Positions 14,346-22,984 of a DNA stretch of 44,938 nucleotides are shown here, in pieces (position 1 is the first letter of the stretch; the number at the start of each line of letters is the position of its first letter). The stretch comes from Affinundibacterium seohonense (GTDB lineage Bacteria > Pseudomonadota > Gammaproteobacteria > Burkholderiales > Burkholderiaceae_D), in the NCBI RefSeq assembly GCF_014284305.1, contig NZ_JACOFW010000032.1:1-44938 (forward strand). Reading direction: 5' to 3'. Below the pieces are notes generated by a model, which worked only from the letters and a program-made list of their open reading frames with translations, did no database searches and was not told the origin of the DNA. The position numbers and the translations under genes are program-made.

Positions 14346-14810
14346 ATGATTATTGGTCATTTACATCAGGCTTCCACAACGCAATCATCGGCCTCTGCCG
14401 ACATTGAGCGGGTTCTACAACATTTGCGCGATACCGACTACAACAAAATAAGTCCCGGAAAATACCCGATTGATGGCGAGCGTATGTTCGCCATCGTGCA
14501 AGACCCCATCACGCAAAATTGGGATACAGGCTTACCAGAATTTCATGCCCGTCATATCGATGTGCAATGTCTATTGAGTGGCGAGGAAGCCTTAGGTTTT
14601 TTGCCCGCCAATCCGAGCTTAGTGCCGTGCGATGATTTTTTGAAAGAGCGTGATATCGCCTTCGTACCAGCGCAACTCAACGAGACGCGGATCGTGCTAA
14701 CGCCTGGCATGTACGCAGTATTTTTCCCCGGCGAATTACACCGCCCTTGTCGTGCCGTAAATCAATCCATGCCCATAAAAAAAGTTGTGATCAAAATTTT
14801 GTCCAAATAA
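14346..14810 (+). CDS. YhcH/YjgK/YiaL (DUF386) family protein, probable sugar anomerase
   Basis: 154-aa cupin-like protein. Family members include E. coli YhcH (NanQ), reported as a sialic acid anomerase, and YiaL/EbgC relatives. Conserved features include LRDTDYNKISPGKYPIDGERMFAIVQDP, the metal-site region EFHARHIDVQCLLSGEE, and the C-terminal GMYAVFFPGELHRPCRAV followed by KKVVIKI. It starts 19 bp after the antiporter frame on the same strand, with no clear Shine-Dalgarno, suggesting shared transcription. No sialic acid genes are nearby, so the substrate is unknown; the GlcNAc locus 5 kb away is a possible but unproven link. Confidence 0.88.
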   Translation: MIIGHLHQASTTQSSASADIERVLQHLRDTDYNKISPGKYPIDGERMFAIVQDPITQNWDTGLPEFHARHIDVQCLLSGEEALGFLPANPSLVPCDDFLKERDIAFVPAQLNETRIVLTPGMYAVFFPGELHRPCRAVNQSMPIKKVVIKILSK

Positions 14811-14885
14811 CCGAAGATTTTCGCAGACACTCTGAGGTATGCTGCGCAAGTTCTTTATTTTCTTATTTTTTTAGGAGTCATCACA

Positions 14886-15482
14886 ATGAAACGCTTACTG
14901 TTAATCATCGCCTTAATTACTAGCATCACAAGCTTAACTGGCTGTGGCTACAATACGTTGCAAACTCAAGATGAATCAGTCAAAGCCTCTTGGTCAGAAG
15001 TTTTAAATCAATACCAACGTCGCGCCGATTTAGTACCTAACCTCGTGCAGGTCGTACAAGGCTACGCCGATCATGAGAAAGAAGTCTTGCTAGGTGTAAC
15101 CGAAGCGCGAGCAAAGGTCGGTAGCATACAAATGACACCAGAGCTGGCTAAAGATCCAGAAGCACTGAAAAAATTCCAAGAAGCACAAGCTGGTATGACA
15201 TCTGCGTTGTCGCGCTTGATGATGATTTCAGAAAATTATCCAGCTTTGAAAGCCAACGATAATTTCCGTGACTTATCCTCACAATTGGAAGGCACGGAAA
15301 ATCGCATCACAGTGGCACGCAATCGTTACATCAAGGAAGTTCAAACTTACAACGTCACGGTCCGTTCCTTCCCAAGCAATTTGACGGCAAAAATGTTCGG
15401 CATGGATGTCAAACCGAACTTTACTGTTGAAAACGAAAAAGCTTTGTCCACTGCTCCTAAAGTTGACTTTGGTAAAAAATAA
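14886..15482 (+). CDS. lemA: LemA family lipoprotein
   Basis: 198-aa envelope protein. The N-terminus MKRLLLIIALITSITSLTGCG is a lipoprotein signal with lipobox LTGC, so the mature protein begins at Cys20. The LemA core follows: VKASWSEVLNQYQRRADLVPNLVQVVQGYADHEKEVL, SRLMMISENYPALKANDNFRDLSSQLEGTENRI, RNRYIKEVQTYNVTVRSFPSNLTAKMFGM. It is mostly helical and of unknown biochemical role. AGGAG lies about 9 nt upstream of the ATG. Its TAA overlaps the next ATG as TAATG, giving a coupled lemA-TPM-TPM operon, an arrangement common in proteobacteria. Confidence 0.95.
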   Translation: MKRLLLIIALITSITSLTGCGYNTLQTQDESVKASWSEVLNQYQRRADLVPNLVQVVQGYADHEKEVLLGVTEARAKVGSIQMTPELAKDPEALKKFQEAQAGMTSALSRLMMISENYPALKANDNFRDLSSQLEGTENRITVARNRYIKEVQTYNVTVRSFPSNLTAKMFGMDVKPNFTVENEKALSTAPKVDFGKK

Positions 15483-16402
15483 TGTTGAAGCTGAAGTCAT
15501 TCGCTGCCTTCTGTATCGTACTGCTACTCCCAATCTGTTTCGCGCTAGGGAGTAGCGCTGCGATTGCCGAACAAATTCCCGTCCCCAAGCTATCGAAACG
15601 TGTTACCGATCTGACGCAAACCCTGAGCGCTGAGCAGGTGGAAACACTGGCGAAAAAATTGACCGCTCTAGAGAAATCCAAAGGCAGTCAAATTGCGGTG
15701 CTGATAATCCCCACGACAGGTGAGGAAGGGATAGAACAGTTTTCTATCCGTGTGGTCGACGAATGGAAGCTAGGGCGTAAAGGTGTTGCCGATGGTGTAC
15801 TCTTTTTGATCGCAAAAGATGATAAACGAGTTCGAATTGAAGTCGGCCGGGGCTTGGAAGGTGCATTAACTGATGTCACCAGCGCCAGAATTATTCGTGA
15901 ATTTGTACGTCCTGCATTCAAACAAAATGATTTCTTTGGCGGTATCAATGCAGGCGTCGACAAGATTAGTGCTGTGATCGATGGTGAAGCGCTACCAGCC
16001 CCACCACCGAGTCAAGGCCACTCTGCCAACTACAACAACGATGTCAGCATCTTGGGACTTCATCCATTAGTGTGGTTAGGTTTATTGATCGTTGGTTTAA
16101 TACTCAGTAAAGTCCTGGGTCCATGGCTAGGACGTGGTGGACTAGGTTTAGGCAGCGCAGTGGCGGCGATGTTTGCAGGGACACCAATCGTCATGGCTTT
16201 ACTAGCCGGATTGTTGATGATTGTGTTGGTTAGCCTATTATCAAGCCGAATCTTTTGGGATATTGCTGGTGCAGTCTTGCAAAGCGGTGCCGTTGGTGGT
16301 TTCGGCGGTGGCGGTGGCAGTGGCGGAGGTGGTAGTGATAACGACAGTTTCAGTGGTGGCGGTGGTGATTTTGGTGGCGGTGGCGCCTCGGGAGATTGGT
16401 AA
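15482..16402 (+). CDS. TPM-domain membrane protein (YgcG type) with Gly/Ser-rich tail
   Basis: 306-aa protein with a signal peptide (residues about 1-29) and then a TPM domain at about 35-165: KRVTDLTQTLSAEQVETLAKKL, GSQIAVLIIPTTGEEGIEQFSIRVVDEWKLG, GVADGVLFLIAKDDKRVRIEVGRGLEGALTD. Two membrane segments follow (LVWLGLLIVGLILSKVLG and IVMALLAGLLMIVLVSLL). The C-terminal 45 residues are almost all Gly, Ser, Asp and Phe, ending GGGASGDW, the usual YgcG-type tail. The TPM domain therefore probably faces the periplasm. The start overlaps the lemA stop by 1 nt, and the stop overlaps the next start in the same TAATG manner. TPM domains have been reported as phosphatases in chloroplasts; the bacterial role is unclear. 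Confidence 0.92.
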   Translation: MLKLKSFAAFCIVLLLPICFALGSSAAIAEQIPVPKLSKRVTDLTQTLSAEQVETLAKKLTALEKSKGSQIAVLIIPTTGEEGIEQFSIRVVDEWKLGRKGVADGVLFLIAKDDKRVRIEVGRGLEGALTDVTSARIIREFVRPAFKQNDFFGGINAGVDKISAVIDGEALPAPPPSQGHSANYNNDVSILGLHPLVWLGLLIVGLILSKVLGPWLGRGGLGLGSAVAAMFAGTPIVMALLAGLLMIVLVSLLSSRIFWDIAGAVLQSGAVGGFGGGGGSGGGGSDNDSFSGGGGDFGGGGASGDW

Positions 16403-16914
16403 TGGACAATAATCGACTATGGAAAAATCTGCGCTCACAACTCTTACCCAATCCTTATCGCCAGCACTTCAATTCCGAAAATAGAAAGCTGCTCAGCAAT
16501 CATATTGCAGAAGCCGAAGGCGGTCATCGAGGTGAGATTCGATTAGTCATCGAATCTCAAATGCCGCTAACGATGGTGATCAACAAAATCTCACCACGTC
16601 AACGTGCCATCGCTTGGTTTGCAGATTTGCAGGTATGGGATACCGAAGAAAACTCGGGCATTTTGTTATACCTCTTGCTTTCCGAGAGAAAGATAGAAAT
16701 TATCGCGGATCGTGGCATAGCCAAACGCGTTGAGCAAGCTCAATGGGATCAAATTTGTCAGCAATTGCAAAACCAACTTGGTGCCGAACATGTGGTCGAT
16801 GGCCTAACACAAGCTTTACAGCAATTTGGCAATCTACTTCGTCTTCACTACCCTATCGATCTCTTGGCAGACAACCCTGATGAACTCAGTAATGAGTTGA
16901 TCTTCATTCCCTAA
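16402..16914 (+). CDS. TPM-domain protein, short cytoplasmic-type paralogue
   Basis: 170-aa protein starting MDNNRLWKNLRSQLLPNPYR at ATG 16402, with GGAG 8 nt upstream; I reject a TTG six bases earlier. The TPM-like core is AEGGHRGEIRLVIESQMPL, ARERAxAWFADLxVWDTEENSGILLYLLLSERKIEIIADRGIA-type sequence (here QRAIAWFADLQVWDTEENSG), then a helical end. There is no signal peptide or membrane segment, so it differs from the preceding membrane TPM protein. Such a third gene is usual after lemA and ygcG-type genes. It shares 1 nt with the preceding stop. Confidence 0.9.
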   Translation: MDNNRLWKNLRSQLLPNPYRQHFNSENRKLLSNHIAEAEGGHRGEIRLVIESQMPLTMVINKISPRQRAIAWFADLQVWDTEENSGILLYLLLSERKIEIIADRGIAKRVEQAQWDQICQQLQNQLGAEHVVDGLTQALQQFGNLLRLHYPIDLLADNPDELSNELIFIP

Positions 16915-16926
16915 ACTTGTCTCACC

Positions 16927-16960
16927 AATGGCAGCTCACACCAGTGATCTGCCATTTTTG
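16927..16960 (+). terminator. Terminator of the lemA-TPM-TPM operon
   Basis: AATGGCAG (16927-16934) pairs with CTGCCATT (16949-16956). TCAC/GTGA extends the stem inward past one mismatch to a 4-nt loop, and TTTG follows. It lies 12 nt after the operon's last stop codon. Confidence 0.7.
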
Positions 16961-17083
16961 CATTTTGCCCACACCATTTTCCCGTTTATCCCAAAGTCGT
17001 TCTGCTAGCACCAATGTCCGTGCTACAGTGGCCGCGTTGTTTTTCGTTTTTTTCTTCGACAAAATCTCAATTCGATCTGGAGC

Positions 17084-19213
17084 ATGCTCATGAAAATGGT
17101 CAAGACTATCCTTGCATCTAGCCTATTGGCACTGTACGCCGCCAGCGCCTTCGCTGACACTCAAACTACCAAATATTTAATCTTCGTCGAAAACGGCAAA
17201 CAAGCTGGCGAGCAAATGGTGCAACGCGACGATAGCGGCTTACATAAAGTCAGATTCATATTCAAAGACAATGGTCGCGGCCCTGAGCTGAACGAAGAAT
17301 TTCGCTTAGGTGCAGATGGTTTACTTACCGATTACAAAGTCACGGGTAACTCGACCTTTGGCGCGGTAATCAATGAAAGTTATAAGCGCGTAGGTGATAA
17401 AGCAGAATGGAAATCGACATCAGAAAAAGGCAGCAAAACCGTCAGTGGCTCGGCCCTATATATTCCACTCAATAGCTCTTTTGCCATTGGATCAATCTCA
17501 ATTAGCGCCTTAGCAAATTCTACTAACAAACATTTACAGTTACTTCCATCCGGTACGCTATCGCAAAGCAAAATCGGTGAACTAGAAGTCGTCAATGGCG
17601 ACAAAAAACAAACCGTGCAGTTAATTGCGCAAACCGGTATAGGCCTTTCACCTAGCTTTGCCTGGGCAACAACGGGCGACAATCCCCGCCTCTTCGCCGT
17701 AGTCATTCCTGGCTACATGAAAGCGATAGAAGAAGGCTGGCAAGCAAATGGCGACGCGATGGCCAATTTTCAAAAAGCAGCCGAAAGCAAAGTCTTAGTC
17801 GACTGGGCAAAAAAATTACAACACCCTTTGTCTGGTTTGACCGTGATTCGTAATGCCCGCATTTTCGACAGTGAAAAAGCCAAAGTCGGCGCGGCATCCG
17901 ATGTCTATGTATTGCGTGGTCGTATCACCGCAATTTTGCCAGCAGGCTCGCCAGTGCGCGGTGCGACCTCCGAAATCGATGCGGCAGGTCGTATTTTGTT
18001 ACCAGGTTTATTTGATATGCACGGTCACGTTGGACGTTGGGATGGTGGTTTAAATATCGCTGCTGGCGTCACTAGCGTACGCGATATGGGTAATGACAAT
18101 GCACAGATGCAATTGATTCTCGATGAAGTTAATAAAGGTGATTTGCTAGGACCACAAGTCGTCCCAACGGGATTTTTGGAAGGTGAAAGTCCATTTTCTG
18201 CCAATAATGGTTTTGTGATCAAAAACCTGGCAGAAGCCAAGAATGCGATCGACTGGTATGCGCAACATGGCTATCCACAACTGAAGATTTACAACTCCTT
18301 TCCTAAAGAAATTTTGAAAGACACCGTTGCTTACGCCCACTCGCGAGGCATGCGCGTCTCCGGTCACATCCCTGTTGGTTTGCGCGCATTTGAAGCTTTG
18401 GATGCTGGCTACGACGAGATTCAACATATCAATCAAGTGATGTTGAATTTTTTAGCGACACCCAAAACCGATACCCGCACGCTAGATCGCTTCATTTTGC
18501 CATCTGAAAAAACGGCTGATCTGGATTTCGATTCTAAGCCTGTGAAAGACTTTATCGCCCGCTTAAAAGCGAAGCAAATTGCGATCGATCCTACGCTAGC
18601 GACCTTCTCTTTTTTGCGTCAACAAGATGGCACGATCAATGAACCCTTCGCCACCATCGCCGATCACATGCCGCCTGATGTGCGTCGAGGTTTCTCGGTT
18701 GGCACCATGAAAATTGCAGATGACGCCACGCATAAGCGCTATGAAAAATCCTATGCCAAGATGGTCGATTTCGTCGGTCGTTTGTACAAAGCAGGCGTCC
18801 CCATCGTGGCAGGTACCGATGAATTAGCAGGTTTTACCTTGCATTCTGAATTGGCGCTATTGGTGAAAGCCGGATTGACACCAGCGCAGGCGCTACAAGT
18901 CGCAACCCGTAACGGCGCTATCTATACCCGCACCCAAAACGAGCGTGGTTCTATCTCCGTTGGTAAATTGGCAGATTTGGTTTTGGTCGATGGTGATCCC
19001 ACTAAAAATATTGAGGATGTGCGCAAAGTGTCAGCAGTCATCACACGTGGCTACTTAATCTATCCAAGCGAGATTCACCAAAACATGGGGATCAAACCCT
19101 TTGTCGATAGCAAACCCGAGTTAAAAGCCTTAAAACCGGTATCGGCAAGCAATGCCATCGGTATCAATGAAGGTGCCATGCAGCGATATTTCGGCACAGC
19201 ACGTCACGACTAA
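17084..19213 (+). CDS. Exported amidohydrolase with N-terminal accessory domain
   Basis: 709-aa metal-dependent hydrolase, probably periplasmic. The signal peptide ends near ASAFA; ATGs at 17084 and 17090 both lie downstream of GGAG, so the exact start is open. Residues about 28-250 form a domain I do not recognise (TKYLIFVENGKQAGEQMV, NEEFRLGADGLLTDYKVTG). The amidohydrolase part starts near residue 255 with LTVIRNARIFD. Visible sites are GLFDMHGHVGRWDGG (His-x-His), SGHIPVGL, EIQHINQ, and VAGTDELAGF (Asp), then the family ending GSISVGKLADLVLVDGDPTKNI. These residues fit an active imidazolonepropionase/prolidase-like member. Substrate is unknown; cyclic or blocked peptides are plausible given the neighbouring peptidases. 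Confidence 0.88.
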   Translation: MLMKMVKTILASSLLALYAASAFADTQTTKYLIFVENGKQAGEQMVQRDDSGLHKVRFIFKDNGRGPELNEEFRLGADGLLTDYKVTGNSTFGAVINESYKRVGDKAEWKSTSEKGSKTVSGSALYIPLNSSFAIGSISISALANSTNKHLQLLPSGTLSQSKIGELEVVNGDKKQTVQLIAQTGIGLSPSFAWATTGDNPRLFAVVIPGYMKAIEEGWQANGDAMANFQKAAESKVLVDWAKKLQHPLSGLTVIRNARIFDSEKAKVGAASDVYVLRGRITAILPAGSPVRGATSEIDAAGRILLPGLFDMHGHVGRWDGGLNIAAGVTSVRDMGNDNAQMQLILDEVNKGDLLGPQVVPTGFLEGESPFSANNGFVIKNLAEAKNAIDWYAQHGYPQLKIYNSFPKEILKDTVAYAHSRGMRVSGHIPVGLRAFEALDAGYDEIQHINQVMLNFLATPKTDTRTLDRFILPSEKTADLDFDSKPVKDFIARLKAKQIAIDPTLATFSFLRQQDGTINEPFATIADHMPPDVRRGFSVGTMKIADDATHKRYEKSYAKMVDFVGRLYKAGVPIVAGTDELAGFTLHSELALLVKAGLTPAQALQVATRNGAIYTRTQNERGSISVGKLADLVLVDGDPTKNIEDVRKVSAVITRGYLIYPSEIHQNMGIKPFVDSKPELKALKPVSASNAIGINEGAMQRYFGTARHD

Positions 19214-19341
19214 AGCATGTAACAAGACGCTGGCAGGCTAGTGCAGTCTGTCAGCATATTGCAATCCGAAATGCAATTCTAAAATTTGAACTAAAAATCA
19301 AGTAAAACGGTCATAAACCCACATTTCCAATGGAGGGTGAC

Positions 19342-21123
19342 ATGGTAAGACCACTAAAAAAATCCGTAATACAACTCAGTTTAAGTTTATGTCTGGGAGC
19401 AACATCCCTATCAAGCTTCGCCGCCAACACCGACTATCGCAACTTTGAAACGATAGAAAAACAATTACAAAGCCTCGCGCAAAAACATCCTGAGCGTATC
19501 AAGCTGCAAGCCGTGGGTAAAAGTGCTGGCGGCCGCTCGCTGTATTTCGTACAAATTGCAGGCGCAGGCAAAGTCAACGCAGACAAGCGCCCTGCTTTAT
19601 TTGTAGGTGCCAATATCGCCGGATTTCACAATGCTGGTTCTGAAGCTGCCATGCATCTGATCGAGACTTTGGCAAACTCCAATGAGAAAAAGCATGAAGA
19701 CCTATTATCCAAGAGAACGATTTATGTTGCGCCTATCTTAAATCCAGACGCTCATAATGGTTTGTTCGCTATGCCGCGCCAATTACGCGCAGGTAACGAC
19801 GGCAAACTCGATCGCGACCTTGATGGCTTAGTCGCAGAAGACGGCGATGATGACCTCGATGGTAATGGCATCATCACGCAGATACGAATTAAAGATCCTA
19901 GCGGCGACATGATTGTCGATCCGAAAGACCCCCGCCGCATGATTAAAGCCGATATCAGCAAAGGCGAACGTGGTACCCATCGCGTGTTTATCGAAGGTAA
20001 AGACGACGACAAAGATGGCACGTATAACGAAGACGGCATCGGCGGCATTCACCCTGATCGTAATTTTCCTGCAGGTTTTCCTGTGGCAGACACAAGTGCA
20101 GGTGCCTGGCCCGGGGTGACGCCAGAAACCAAAGCGACGATGGATGCGGTGCTTTCTCACAAGAATATTGCCATGGCAGTTGTGTTTGGCCCGGCTAATC
20201 AATTGCTATCCGCGCCAAATGGTTTTGATCGCATCACTCCACCTGGTGCAACACCTGCGGCTGAAGCCAACAAACTCGAAGCCGATGATCTGAAGGTACT
20301 AGCCAACTTAGGTGAAGCCTACAAAAAATCCATAGATCAGGCGGGATTGGACAGCAAGCGCAGCGCCAAACAAACTGGCAAAGGTAGCCTCGCAAATTGG
20401 TTGTACTTCCACTATGGCGTACAAACTATCGAGTTAGATGTTTGGGGTGCACCAGTTGCCAAAGCTAGCGCACCGGAAGCCAATGCAGCTCCTGCAGCTG
20501 CCCCTGGGTCAACCTCTGCCGCCAACGTAAGCGGAAACCCAGCGCGCCCAAGCGGTGCCAATCCTGCAGCAAAAGCGAGCGATGCTGAAAAAGATCTGAT
20601 CAGCTATCTGACCAGCAACTCACCAGAATCTATCATCGCTTGGAAAAAAGTAAAACTCCCTGACGGTACTGAAGTTGAAGTCGGCGGCACTGATCCTTAT
20701 GCTCAATACACTCCAGCTGCCAAAGTATTAGAACCTGCCTTAAAAGTCCACACCGAACAAATCTTAAGCTGGGGCGAAAAACTCGCGCAACTGGAAATAT
20801 TAGAAACCAAAGCCATCGCCAAAGGCGACGACGTCTGGCAGATCACCGTCATCGGTGGCATGCAAGGTGAATTCCCAACCCACAGTAAGTTAGCTACCAG
20901 AATGCGCAACAAACTCCCTGTGCGCTTAGAAATGCGTCCGGGCAAAGGCGTCACCGCGCTCACTTTAAATCGTGCAACAACCGCAGAACGTTTAGAGCCA
21001 TCTAGCACAATTAAAGGCGAATGGTTAGTGAAAGGTGCAAGCGGTAGCACGGTTAACGTTGGTCTATGGACAAACCAGGCTGGACAAGCACTGACAACGA
21101 TTACTTTAGGAAAGGCGAACTGA
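19342..21123 (+). CDS. Exported M14 carboxypeptidase-like protein with altered zinc site
   Basis: 593 aa from ATG 19342 (MVRPLKKS), which has GGAGG 6 nt upstream; an earlier ATG at 19330 lies on the other side of that site. The signal peptide ends near SSFAA. The M14 fold is clear, but where HxxE is expected the sequence reads NIAGFHNAGSEA, so the ligand positions are Ala93 and His96. The third His position is Gly283 (VVFGPANQ). The catalytic-Glu strand TIELD is kept (Glu364). Acidic loops DRDLDG, DDDLDGNG and DDDKDG (about 157-226) resemble calcium loops, and an Ala/Pro-rich linker lies near 375-410. It is probably not a zinc peptidase. The paralogue with intact ligands starts 1 nt after its stop, so they may act as a pair. 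Confidence 0.85.
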   Translation: MVRPLKKSVIQLSLSLCLGATSLSSFAANTDYRNFETIEKQLQSLAQKHPERIKLQAVGKSAGGRSLYFVQIAGAGKVNADKRPALFVGANIAGFHNAGSEAAMHLIETLANSNEKKHEDLLSKRTIYVAPILNPDAHNGLFAMPRQLRAGNDGKLDRDLDGLVAEDGDDDLDGNGIITQIRIKDPSGDMIVDPKDPRRMIKADISKGERGTHRVFIEGKDDDKDGTYNEDGIGGIHPDRNFPAGFPVADTSAGAWPGVTPETKATMDAVLSHKNIAMAVVFGPANQLLSAPNGFDRITPPGATPAAEANKLEADDLKVLANLGEAYKKSIDQAGLDSKRSAKQTGKGSLANWLYFHYGVQTIELDVWGAPVAKASAPEANAAPAAAPGSTSAANVSGNPARPSGANPAAKASDAEKDLISYLTSNSPESIIAWKKVKLPDGTEVEVGGTDPYAQYTPAAKVLEPALKVHTEQILSWGEKLAQLEILETKAIAKGDDVWQITVIGGMQGEFPTHSKLATRMRNKLPVRLEMRPGKGVTALTLNRATTAERLEPSSTIKGEWLVKGASGSTVNVGLWTNQAGQALTTITLGKAN

Positions 21124-21124
21124 G

Positions 21125-22906
21125 ATGAAAACGACAATAAAAACCCAAAGACAAATTCAACTCAGCGCCATCGGCCTTGCTTGCGCATTGTTCGCAGCAC
21201 CTAGTTTTGCCGATACTGCCAAAGCACCGCAACCGCATTTCAATCGTGTTCATCACAATAAAGAAATTGTGGAATACATGAAGGCCTATGCCGCTGCCTA
21301 TCCGAATCTGGTGACAGTAAAAAGTTTAGGCAAAACCGCGGCCGGCACCGATATGTGGATGCTAACCATCAACAATGAAAAGACTGGCAAAGCTGGTGAT
21401 AAACCCGCTACCTATGTCGATGGTGCGATCCATGCCAATGAAGCACAAGCTGCCGATACGGTCCTCTACACCATTGATTACATCCTCAAGAATTACGGCA
21501 AGCTAGACAAGATTACCGAAACAGTTGATCGCTCAACTCTGTACTTTGTGCCTAGTGTCAGCCCGGATAGTCGCGCCAAATGGTTTGATGAACCCGCCAC
21601 GGCAAGTTATCCACGCTCGTCACCATGGCCGTTTGATGACGACCGCGATGGTAAAGTTGACGAAGATGGCCCCGTCGATATCAACAAGGACGGTGTGATC
21701 ACTAGCATGCGAAAAAAAGTCCAAATGGGCATGGGTAACCGTAAGCTAGATCCAAAAGATCCACGCGTTTTACTTCCCTTAGAGCCAGGAGAACTCGGTG
21801 ACTATTTGTTACTCGGCCAAGAAGGCGTTGATCAAGATGGTGATGGCTTAATGGGGGAAGACAGTATTGGCTATGCCGATCCAAATCGTACTTGGGGCTA
21901 TGACTGGGCACCGCGTTATATTCAAAATGGCGCGACTGATTATCCACTACAGATTCCAGAAACACGCAGTATCGCCAATTGGGCGCTCGATCATCTGGAA
22001 GTCTCGAGCGTCATCAGCTTTCACAACTCGGGCCGCATGATTTTGCGCGGTCCGGGTTCACCGACACAAACACCCGTCAGTGCCGCTGATAATCGCACTT
22101 TCGATTATCTCGGTCGCGAAGGTGAAAAAATGATGCCAGGCTATAGCTATATGATTACTTGGCGTGATCTATACACCGCTTACGGCAGCACCACCGATCA
22201 CTTCTACGGCGTAGTTGGCGCTTTCGGTTTTGTGCCTGAATTGTTCGGTCGCGTAATGGACGATAACAATATCATCCGATTTGACCCAGCACCCAAAGTC
22301 GGCGATCCGGTGCGTCCTGCGCCAACCGGACCGAAAGGTTACGATCAAGTTAAATGGAACGATATGTTGACCTTTGGCCGCCAATTCATTCCATTCAAAG
22401 AAGCTGATCATCCGCAATACGGCAAGATAGAAATCGGCGGCTGGCGTCAAGATACGGGTCGTATGCCAGAAGGCTGGATGCTGGAAGAAGAAACACATCG
22501 CAATGCCGCCTTTGTACTACTCAATGCGATGAACGTGCCGAAGCTACGCTTCTTAGAGCCGACTGTCAAAAAAGTAGGCGCAAATTTGTGGCACGTCGAA
22601 TTACCGTTGATTAACGAACGTGCGATTCCTAGCGTCAGCAGTATCGTTATCGCGAATAAATTACATCGTGTCGATCTAGCCACCGTCAATCACGGCAAAG
22701 TCATTTCCAGCGGTATCGTGCGCAATCCGTACACCCAGCAAATTGATTTACAACACAACCGACCAGAACGGTTAATGGTGGATGGTGTTCCAGGTTTTGG
22801 AAACACAACTTTGTTCTTTTTAGTGGAGAGCAATGGCGGTGATATCGTCGTCAATTACGATAGTATTAAAGGTGGCAAATTGAGCCAAAAAATAAGTTTA
22901 AAATAA
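21125..22906 (+). CDS. Exported M14 zinc carboxypeptidase
   Basis: 593-aa secreted or periplasmic peptidase. The signal peptide ends near APSFA. Zinc ligands are His103 and Glu106 (AIHANEAQ) and His300 (VISFHNSG). Asn254-Arg255 (DPNRTWG) matches the substrate-carboxylate site, and Glu372 (GFVPELFG) is the likely catalytic base, so the enzyme should be active. Acidic loops DDDRDGKVDEDG, DINKDG and DQDGDG (about 171-241) look like calcium-binding insertions. About 130 C-terminal residues after the catalytic domain form a beta-rich region. ATG follows the upstream TGA by one base (TGAGATG), indicating translational coupling with the zinc-ligand-deficient paralogue. A strong terminator follows. 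Confidence 0.92.
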   Translation: MKTTIKTQRQIQLSAIGLACALFAAPSFADTAKAPQPHFNRVHHNKEIVEYMKAYAAAYPNLVTVKSLGKTAAGTDMWMLTINNEKTGKAGDKPATYVDGAIHANEAQAADTVLYTIDYILKNYGKLDKITETVDRSTLYFVPSVSPDSRAKWFDEPATASYPRSSPWPFDDDRDGKVDEDGPVDINKDGVITSMRKKVQMGMGNRKLDPKDPRVLLPLEPGELGDYLLLGQEGVDQDGDGLMGEDSIGYADPNRTWGYDWAPRYIQNGATDYPLQIPETRSIANWALDHLEVSSVISFHNSGRMILRGPGSPTQTPVSAADNRTFDYLGREGEKMMPGYSYMITWRDLYTAYGSTTDHFYGVVGAFGFVPELFGRVMDDNNIIRFDPAPKVGDPVRPAPTGPKGYDQVKWNDMLTFGRQFIPFKEADHPQYGKIEIGGWRQDTGRMPEGWMLEEETHRNAAFVLLNAMNVPKLRFLEPTVKKVGANLWHVELPLINERAIPSVSSIVIANKLHRVDLATVNHGKVISSGIVRNPYTQQIDLQHNRPERLMVDGVPGFGNTTLFFLVESNGGDIVVNYDSIKGGKLSQKISLK

Positions 22907-22935
22907 GTCAGCCTGAAATAAGTCTGCACCAAATA

Positions 22936-22972
22936 AAAGAGCCACCATGACAGTTGCATGGTGGCTCTTTTT
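22936..22972. terminator. Bidirectional terminator, perfect 14-bp stem
   Basis: AAAGAGCCACCATG (22936-22949) and CATGGTGGCTCTTT (22957-22970) pair perfectly around a 7-nt loop, with T-tract and A-tract flanks. It serves the M14 gene on the plus strand and the exported unknown on the minus strand. Confidence 0.88.
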
Positions 22973-22984
22973 ACAAAACTGTTT

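Noticed and set aside
16290..16395. GGTGGCGG-type repeats, considered as a DNA repeat array
   Set aside because: They encode the Gly-rich tail typical of YgcG/TPM membrane proteins, so the repetition is explained by coding.
19800..20060. Periodic GATGGCGAT-like sequence, considered as a direct-repeat or CRISPR-like array
   Set aside because: It encodes acidic DxDxDG loops; the units are not exact and there are no uniform spacers. No CRISPR array was found anywhere.
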